A stretch of 64,000 nt of DNA from Reichenbachiella ulvae. Its GTDB lineage: Bacteria > Bacteroidota > Bacteroidia > Cytophagales > Cyclobacteriaceae. The notes under the pieces are model-generated. The model saw only the letters and a program-made list of their open reading frames with translations. It was not told the DNA's origin and made no database searches. Below, in pieces: positions 58,034-64,000 of the stretch; positions within the stretch are counted from its first letter, which is position 1, and every line of letters starts with the position of its first letter. The DNA is taken from assembly GCF_025833875.1 (NCBI RefSeq), contig NZ_JAOYOD010000001.1, positions 1,922,001 through 1,986,000 on the forward strand. Direction: 5' to 3'. Made by a program: the position numbers and the translations under genes.

Positions 58034-58471
58034 AATTACCTTATCCTAATTCTTCAATACCTCATCCATAAATATCCACCTTTATTCTATAGCAGGAAGC
58101 ATCCAGCAGTTCAATTCATGAGAGGAATGATCATTGACATCAAACATATACACTTCAGTAGAAATTACCCAGTCATTCACACTCCGAATCCAGTTTTACA
58201 GACTCATACCCAGACGGAAGTTTCTTATACTTTTTGAAAGAAAGAATGATCCAAAAAATCAGGTGTCAACTAACTCCATTTTTCAGCGCTAAATCCAACA
58301 CTCTCACCCGTGCACGTACACGAATGAATATAACAGAGATTTTTAACACCTAAATAATTCTTTAATTCACCTAACAAATCTTTAAGCTCACCGATTTTCA
58401 CTTTAACAGTAGGGAGGTGTGATCTATGTTTGCATCGTAATCAATTTCAAAAAACGATAAAATTACACATC
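58034..58471. other. Intergenic region before copy 2
   Basis: 438 bp between the esterase start and copy 2. Its last about 90 bp hold the conserved promoter block. I see nothing else of note. Confidence 0.65.
58381..58471 (+). promoter_or_regulatory. Conserved upstream block, copy 2
   Basis: The 26-bp block at 58381-58406 is identical to that at 56646-56671; the 18-bp spacer differs in sequence but has the same length. A perfect -7 element TATGTTTG follows at 58425-58432 (matching TAnnTTTG), then the conserved leader to ATG 58472. The invariant distance between block and -7 element marks a promoter or activator site. Confidence 0.8.
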
Positions 58472-58813
58472 ATGAAAACGACGTTAAAAACAATCGCCCT
58501 ATCCCTTTTAGTAGCCATTTCGACTTCTGCGTTTGCAGCAGACAAAGTAGAAAAAGTAGTAAGCTCAGAACTAAACGTTCAAATCAGATCTGCGGCAGAT
58601 TCTAAAGTAGTCGTGAGATTCGACAAATTAGTAGGCGAAGAAGTAATAGTAAAAATCTATGATACTGAAGGCACTTTGATTTATTCAGACAAAGATGTAG
58701 ATAGCACTACCTATGCAAAAGCTTTTGATCTTTCAGCTTACCCAGCTGGTAAATATGCCTACGAAGTTTCAAACGATGTTTACAGCGTGAAGAAAATCGT
58801 TGAATTGAAATAA
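58472..58813 (+). CDS. Small secreted protein resembling a free T9SS-tail fold, copy 2
   Basis: 113 residues from ATG 58472, the same N-terminus as copy 1; an upstream in-frame start at 58430 lies in the conserved promoter and is rejected. The signal peptide is identical and the mature part differs at about one in six positions (for example DKLVGEEVIVKIYDTEG). The two genes were probably duplicated around the esterase. No domain name is assigned with confidence. Confidence 0.85.
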   Translation: MKTTLKTIALSLLVAISTSAFAADKVEKVVSSELNVQIRSAADSKVVVRFDKLVGEEVIVKIYDTEGTLIYSDKDVDSTTYAKAFDLSAYPAGKYAYEVSNDVYSVKKIVELK

Positions 58814-59309
58814 GACATTAATTTAAGGTAATTCTAAAGGGCCTGACTCAATGAGTCAGGCCCTTTTTTTATGTATAACACTCCTGTCTTGTCATATGAT
58901 TAATTAACATCTTCTACTCCTGTGAAACGGCAATTCCCAAAAACCCGTTTTAAAGACCCAACTCGAGCATGTATGAATCAAACACCTCAAACCCACCCTC
59001 AGAGGCTTAGTCAAAAGCCTAACCATGTTTATTTACCTTTCACTCAACGTTCAAAAAGAACTCAGACATGACACCAGCCATCCCGATCACAAACCGATCT
59101 ATCGTGTTACGTAAATGTTATAAAGAGATCATTTTTTTGTTTACCCAAACAAGGTGATCAAATAAACAAAAGAACATCCCTTTATTAATAGTCAATATAT
59201 TTATCTTTAAACATTCTCTTAACCAACTTGTGAAACCTATCAAGTCAACAATTCGATCTATGAGTTGATTAGGAGTTTTTTTTTGAATTTAAATAACAAA
59301 AAAAACACC
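58814..59309. other. Intergenic region before the sulfatase
   Basis: 496 bp holding the copy-2 terminator at its start. The rest is AT-rich with no convincing open frame or hairpin; the sulfatase promoter must lie here but I cannot place it. Confidence 0.6.
58836..58868 (+). terminator. Terminator after copy 2
   Basis: An 11-bp stem (58839-58849 with 58853-58863), loop AAT, extended by A/T pairing and followed by a T run. Confidence 0.92.
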
Positions 59310-60830
59310 ATGAAAAAATTATCCTTATCCTGTCTTTTGGCCTTGATGTCATTGATCATCCATGCACAGGACAAACCAAATATTCTCGTAATTTTTGTAG
59401 ATGATGTAGCCCCTAACTCACTTAGCTGCTACAGTTTGGGCATGCAATACCCCACTCCCAACGTGGACCGAATCGCCAAAGAAGGAGTGCTATTTACAGA
59501 CCATTATTCACAACCTAGTTGTACGGCAGGACGAGCCGCATTTATAACTGGTCAAAAGCCAGTAAGAACGGGTCTTACCACTGTAGGCCAACCTGGCAAT
59601 CCTCTGGGACTTAAAAAGGAAGACCCAACGCTCGCTGAATTACTAAAACCACATGGTTACATGACTGCCCAATATGGTAAAAATCATTTGGGAGATCTAG
59701 ACGAACACCTCCCTACGGTTCATGGCTTTGACGAATTCTACGGCAACCTCTACCACCTCAATGTATCAGAAGAGCCAGAGCAGGCCGACTATCCAAAAAA
59801 TGAAGAATTCATCAAAAAATATGGCCCTAGAGGAATCATTGAATCTTTTGCAGATGGCAAAGGAGGGCAACGAGTGAAAGACACTGGTCCACTGACTAGA
59901 GAGAAAATGAAAACTTTTGATGACGAATTGGTGCGTAGAACGAAAGATTTCATGAAAAGAGCCAATGATGCAGACAAACCCTTTTTTATCTGGCATGCTA
60001 CAAGCCGCATGCACGTCTACACTCACCTAAAAGAGGAGTCTAAGAACCTAGCGACTAAAATCAGTACTGATGGTGACCTTTTTGGACATGGCTTGATAGA
60101 GCATGATGGACACGTAGGTGAGATTCTGGACTACATGGAAGAGTTAGGAATTGATGATAACACCATCGTAGTTTACACTACTGACAATGGTCCAGAACAA
60201 AGCACCTGGCCACATGCAGGCACCACCATGTTTAGAGGTGAAAAAATGACCACCTATGAAGGTGGCCTGCGCTCACCTTTCTTAGTGAGATGGCCTGGCA
60301 AAATCCCAGCTGGTTTGATCAGAAATGGAATCTCAGCTCACGAAGACATTCTTCCTACACTAATGGCCGCTGTTGGAGATGAAAACATTACAGAAGACCT
60401 TTTGAAAGGTAAAAAAATTGGAAAAATGACCTATAAAGTTCATCTGGATGGATACAACAATCTAGACTACTGGACAGGAAAGACTGATGTTTCAGCTCGC
60501 AATCATTTCTTTTACTACTATGAGTCCAGCCTCACTGCTTTAAGAGTCGGTCCATGGAAAATGCACTTTGCTACCAAGGAGAGATATTTTGATGATATGG
60601 TGTTCCACACCATGCCTCAACTGTTCAATTTGAGAAAGGATCCGTTCGAGCAATATGATGACATCATTGGCTTCCATCAGATCATGGAGAAATCCTGGGT
60701 CTTTCAGCCAGCCATTGGCATTCTATCCGAACACCTGGCTACCTTCAAAGAATTCCCTCCAAGACAGGCAGCTGCCTCACTCAATATCAATGAGGCCATC
60801 AATAAAGCACTAAGTACTGGCAAGCATTAA
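59310..60830 (+). CDS. Secreted type I sulfatase
   Basis: 506 residues from ATG 59310, which begins a signal peptide (MKKLSLSCLLALMSLIIHAQ); a TTG 45 bp upstream is not needed. The sulfatase core VIFVDDVAPNSLSCYSLG has the metal-binding Asp pair (31-32). The formylglycine motif is CTAGR (71-75) in SQPSCTAGRAAFITGQ, so Cys71 is matured by an anaerobic-type or FGE enzyme not in this window. DNGPE and later GxLR-type motifs complete the fold. It should remove sulfate esters from polysaccharides or related molecules; substrate unknown. Followed by a terminator. Confidence 0.95.
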   Translation: MKKLSLSCLLALMSLIIHAQDKPNILVIFVDDVAPNSLSCYSLGMQYPTPNVDRIAKEGVLFTDHYSQPSCTAGRAAFITGQKPVRTGLTTVGQPGNPLGLKKEDPTLAELLKPHGYMTAQYGKNHLGDLDEHLPTVHGFDEFYGNLYHLNVSEEPEQADYPKNEEFIKKYGPRGIIESFADGKGGQRVKDTGPLTREKMKTFDDELVRRTKDFMKRANDADKPFFIWHATSRMHVYTHLKEESKNLATKISTDGDLFGHGLIEHDGHVGEILDYMEELGIDDNTIVVYTTDNGPEQSTWPHAGTTMFRGEKMTTYEGGLRSPFLVRWPGKIPAGLIRNGISAHEDILPTLMAAVGDENITEDLLKGKKIGKMTYKVHLDGYNNLDYWTGKTDVSARNHFFYYYESSLTALRVGPWKMHFATKERYFDDMVFHTMPQLFNLRKDPFEQYDDIIGFHQIMEKSWVFQPAIGILSEHLATFKEFPPRQAAASLNINEAINKALSTGKH

Positions 60831-61160
60831 ACAGTATGTTTGAAAAAAAACGGGCATTTGGATCGAATTCAAATGCCCGTTTTTATTTCGGACCTCCCCT
60901 ACTTCGACCTCTTATCTATATTCTTTTTTTACAGTTGATAACTTGTATGCTCAGAAGCGTACAACTCATTGATTATTCTCATTAAAATCAACCTTTAACA
61001 AAATTTCTCATAGGCTAAATCACCTAAATTGAGGCCTCAGATAGCATTTCCTACTTTCGAATCAAGTATATTTATTACAGGAAATAGAATCAAAACACAT
61101 TCATATTTTCTCCAACTCCTGTTTCATTTCCGCCAGCAATATTTAAACTTATCATCAAAA
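60831..61160. other. Intergenic region before the hybrid kinase
   Basis: 330 bp with the sulfatase terminator at its start. The rest is AT-rich without coding character apart from an in-frame extension of the kinase from a TTG at 61029, which I do not take as coding. Confidence 0.6.
60849..60883 (+). terminator. Terminator after the sulfatase
   Basis: An 11-bp stem (60850-60860 with 60870-60880) around a 9-base loop, followed by T bases. Confidence 0.9.
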
Positions 61161-63923
61161 ATGCCGTCATACGAAGCAGCATATAAAAGAATAATACTGG
61201 ACACAGCTGACCTCAGCGGTCAGGCCTATTTTGATAAAATAGTTTTATCAGTATCAAAAATGCTAGGAGCTAGCCATTGTATTTTAGGTAAGAAAACCAC
61301 GAACAATAAGATTGAAACCATTTCGTGGTGTTCTCATCTTAAAATTCAAGATAAAATAACCTATGATTTAAAAAACACTCCATGTGATAATGTAGTTGGC
61401 CGAGACACGTGTTTAGTCCCTAAGGGGGTATGTCAAACCTATCCCAAAGACCTATTGCTACAGAAAATGAGTGTGGAAGCCTATGCTGGCACTCCAATAT
61501 TTGACAAGGAACTTAATCACATTGGGATTCTCAATATACTTTCAGAATCACCATTTGAGGATATAAAATTCGTGCAATCCATACTCGAATTAGTAGGAAT
61601 CACTGTATCCAATGAATTACAAAGACTCCTATACGAGGAAGAACTGATTCGATCCAAAGAATATGCAGAGAACCTCTTGAACATCACATCGGGTCTTGTA
61701 GTAGTATTAGATGAAGAGTTCAAGATTAAAATGATCAATCAATCCGGCTTGAAGATATCAGGTTATGCAAACGTGGAACTGATTGGGCAAAACTGGTTTG
61801 ATATTTTTATGCCCAATGATCCAATATCCAAAGACAAATGGATCAACAAAAAATCAATTCCTGATCATGAAGAATGTGCATTTGTCACTAAATCAGGAAA
61901 GGAACTATTCATTTCCTGGGCCAATAGCAAAATCATAGAAAACAACTCCGTTACAGGGACCATTCTGGTGGGAACGGACATCACCCAGCGCAAGCTCAAT
62001 GACGAAATGCTCAGCATTGCCCTGCAGGACAGAGACAACTTCAGAGACGCCTTAAACAACTCGGCTCTGGTGAGCATTACGGATCTGAAAGGTCAAATCA
62101 TATACGCCAATGACAAGTTTGTAGAATTATCAAAATACAATAAAGAAGAGCTCATAGGACAAGATCATCGCATATTAAATTCTGGTTATCATGACCGAAG
62201 TTTTTGGAAGGAAATGTGGCAATCACTCAGACAAGGCAAATCATGGAGAAATGATGTGAGAAACACCGCAAAAGATGGATCTTACTACTGGGTCGACACC
62301 ACCGTCAATGCTGTATTTGACGCGAATGGAGACATTTACCAATATATGTCGGTTCGCTACGACATCACCGAAAAGAAACGAGCTGAACAGGAATTAATAG
62401 AATCTGAGCGCAATCTCAAATCCCTATTTGACAATTCTGCGGAAAACATTCTCTCAGTAGATAAGAACTACCGAATCCAGGCATATAACGAAAATACTGC
62501 CAAATACTTTTTTGAAAAATTCAATGCCAAGATCAACAAAGGAGTGAACGTATTGGATCTTCTGCCTCCCGACCAAGCTGTCAGGGCCAAATCCATTCTT
62601 GACAAGGTTTTAGCTGGTCAACATCTTTTCCTCGAAGAGGAGGAAGATAATAAAAGCAAACATGCAACTAATGGCAATAAGGCATATCGGGAGACAACCT
62701 ACTCACCCATATTTGATCATGAACAGATTATTGGAGCCTCTATTTTGAGTAGAGACACTACGGATAGAAAATTTGGTGAAGAGGCTATGAGAAAAATGGA
62801 CAAGCTCAACAGTATAGGGACCTTAGCTGGCGGTATCGCCCATGACTTCAACAATATCCTTCTTGGTGTATTTGCCAACATATCTATGATCAAAGACGAG
62901 CTACCGAAGGAAAGTGCCTCAAGGGAATACCTGGAGGATGCACTCAATGCGATGAATCGCGCGAGCGGCCTCACCAAGCAACTTCTTACATTTTCGAAAG
63001 GTGGAGAACCTATAAAGGAGGAAGTTGATCTTACACAAATGATTGCTGAGGTGGTGAAATTCGATTTATCAGGTAGCAATGTAAAACCTGTTTTTGATTT
63101 CCCTCCCGATCTGTGGCAAGCCATCGTAGACAAGGGACAAATACAACAGGTCATTTCCAATTTGGTGATCAATGCCAATCAAGCCATGGAACATGGGGGC
63201 ATTCTTAAGGTCAATTTATCAAATGTTGAAATGGATAAAAACGATCATCCTAATTTGGAAGAAGGGAAATACCTAAAGGTGGTGATTGCTGATAACGGAA
63301 TAGGAATAGAACCTCACGATTTGGATCAAATTTTTGACCCCTATTTTAGCACCAAAGAATTTGGCAATGGTTTAGGACTGGCCACCGCTTATTCAATTAT
63401 TATTAAACATCGAGGATTCATTAATGTGTCTTCTGTCAAAGGAGAAGGGACTGTTTTTGAAATACTGCTTCCAGCTACAGATAGTGAACCAGAAACAGTA
63501 AAAAAACCTCTAAAGCAAAATGGAAGTACATTAAACAATTCAAGCCCAGCCAGAATATTGGTCATGGATGATATAGAAATGTTGAGAAAAGTCATCACCA
63601 GGATGCTTGAAGCAGATGGTTTTGAAGTTTTTGCAACTGGAGAGGGGAAAACTGCCATAGAAATTTTTGCGGCTAGCATTGCTAACGGCACTCCATTCGA
63701 CGTTACCATTTTGGATCTAACCGTGCCAGATGGAATGGGCGGAGTAGAAACCATCGATCAAATATTAAAAATCGACCCTAATGCAAGAGTAATTGCATCT
63801 AGTGGCTATGCCAACCATCAAGCAATGTCTGAATTTAAGCATTACGGATTCAAAAACATCATTACCAAACCCTACACCAACGACGAGTTGCTCAAAGTGA
63901 TCAATGAAGTGTTAGAAGAGTAA
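61161..63923 (+). CDS. Hybrid sensor histidine kinase with GAF, PAS and receiver domains
   Basis: 920 residues from ATG 61161 (MPSYEAAYKRI); an upstream TTG at 61029 would add 44 residues rich in aromatic and polar sequence unlike a domain. A GAF-like domain (about 10-165, with NTPCDNVVGRDTCL), then two to three PAS domains (about 180-540; for example GLVVVLDEEFKIKMINQSGL, SITDLKGQIIYANDKF), a HisKA domain with His561 in GGIAHDFNN, an HATPase domain (VISNLVINANQAM, VIADNGIGI, NGLGLATAYSIIIKH), and a receiver with Asp852 in TILDLTVPDG. A complete phosphorelay except for an HPt. No membrane span is visible, so it is a cytosolic sensor. No partner regulator gene is seen before the window ends. 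Confidence 0.92.
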   Translation: MPSYEAAYKRIILDTADLSGQAYFDKIVLSVSKMLGASHCILGKKTTNNKIETISWCSHLKIQDKITYDLKNTPCDNVVGRDTCLVPKGVCQTYPKDLLLQKMSVEAYAGTPIFDKELNHIGILNILSESPFEDIKFVQSILELVGITVSNELQRLLYEEELIRSKEYAENLLNITSGLVVVLDEEFKIKMINQSGLKISGYANVELIGQNWFDIFMPNDPISKDKWINKKSIPDHEECAFVTKSGKELFISWANSKIIENNSVTGTILVGTDITQRKLNDEMLSIALQDRDNFRDALNNSALVSITDLKGQIIYANDKFVELSKYNKEELIGQDHRILNSGYHDRSFWKEMWQSLRQGKSWRNDVRNTAKDGSYYWVDTTVNAVFDANGDIYQYMSVRYDITEKKRAEQELIESERNLKSLFDNSAENILSVDKNYRIQAYNENTAKYFFEKFNAKINKGVNVLDLLPPDQAVRAKSILDKVLAGQHLFLEEEEDNKSKHATNGNKAYRETTYSPIFDHEQIIGASILSRDTTDRKFGEEAMRKMDKLNSIGTLAGGIAHDFNNILLGVFANISMIKDELPKESASREYLEDALNAMNRASGLTKQLLTFSKGGEPIKEEVDLTQMIAEVVKFDLSGSNVKPVFDFPPDLWQAIVDKGQIQQVISNLVINANQAMEHGGILKVNLSNVEMDKNDHPNLEEGKYLKVVIADNGIGIEPHDLDQIFDPYFSTKEFGNGLGLATAYSIIIKHRGFINVSSVKGEGTVFEILLPATDSEPETVKKPLKQNGSTLNNSSPARILVMDDIEMLRKVITRMLEADGFEVFATGEGKTAIEIFAASIANGTPFDVTILDLTVPDGMGGVETIDQILKIDPNARVIASSGYANHQAMSEFKHYGFKNIITKPYTNDELLKVINEVLEE

Positions 63924-63932
63924 ATCACTATT

Positions 63933-64000
63933 TCACTTTTCTGCTAGTCTTTCTCCCAACAAACCGAATAACCATGCCTTCTCCCTGGTGAAACCGTCCT
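63933..64000 (-). CDS. Possible C-terminal end of a convergent gene
   Basis: Minus-strand frame from the right edge reads DGFTREKAWLFGLLGERLAE and K, then TGA at 63933-63935, ten bases after the kinase stop. It reads like a real protein end, but only 21 residues are visible and no function can be named. Confidence 0.35.
   Translation of the reverse strand, partial: DGFTREKAWLFGLLGERLAEK

Noticed and set aside
59265..59309. 15-codon upstream extension of the sulfatase from a TTG
   Set aside because: The ATG at 59310 gives a regular signal peptide directly.
61029..61160. 44-codon in-frame extension of the hybrid kinase from a TTG
   Set aside because: The ATG at 61161 starts directly before the GAF-like domain; the extension has no domain-like sequence.
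1..64000. Mobile elements, CRISPR arrays, tRNA and rRNA genes
   Set aside because: No transposase, integrase, direct-repeat-spacer pattern or tRNA/rRNA-like sequence was recognised on either strand.

Overview
The window comes from the chromosome of a Bacteroidota species, most likely a marine Cytophagales-type gliding bacterium. The basis is AT-rich DNA, giant secreted multidomain proteins, a type IX secretion (T9SS) C-terminal sorting tail, an ECF sigma/FecR/STN regulatory set, SprB-type repeats, PorT-like outer-membrane barrels and TAnnTTTG-like promoter elements. I see no rRNA, tRNA, insertion sequence, prophage or CRISPR array.

Layout. (1) Positions 1-25225, all minus strand: six tightly packed genes read as one operon. 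In transcription order they are a nucleotide-transporter-like membrane protein with HEAT repeats and a degenerate cyclic-nucleotide domain; a protein of three TIR-like modules; an nSTAND-type P-loop NTPase with one membrane span, a coiled coil and WD40 repeats; a PorT-like outer-membrane barrel; a lipoprotein; and a giant adhesin-like protein (at least about 4,900 codons, C-terminus beyond the left edge). Part of the adhesin gene is an almost perfect 831-bp tandem repeat. The set looks like an envelope-spanning signalling and surface-adhesin system and is the most interesting part of the window. (2) 25643-33008: pckA, a concentrative nucleoside transporter, a sigma/STN-carboxypeptidase-regulatory/FecR module and a MenE-like ligase. 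(3) 32998-38591: an MDR oxidoreductase, a four-gene set (two cytochrome-like lipoproteins, YceI, a DUF5777-type barrel), a DUF819 membrane protein and a CoA-pyrophosphatase-type Nudix enzyme. (4) 38691-41658: a seven-span membrane protein, an XRE/DUF2083 regulator and a small helical membrane protein. (5) 41673-45183: an iron-siderophore-type ABC permease and ATPase, a GH20-like glycosidase and a VOC protein. (6) 45222-56189: what appears to be one giant T9SS-exported subtilase gene cut in two by an in-frame TAA. The signal peptide and protease are on one side, and the Ig/cadherin-like region and sorting tail on the other. (7) 56190-63923: two near-identical small secreted proteins with a shared promoter block, an esterase between them, a sulfatase and a hybrid sensor kinase.

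How the parts work together. The left operon contains predicted cytosolic (TIR-like), inner-membrane (transporter-like, STAND NTPase), outer-membrane (barrel, lipoprotein) and surface (adhesin) components with almost no spacing, so a shared function is likely even though none of the pieces gives a specific signal. The esterase, sulfatase, GH20-like enzyme and subtilase suit a polymer-degrading marine lifestyle. Domain calls come from motif recognition only; no database search was run.
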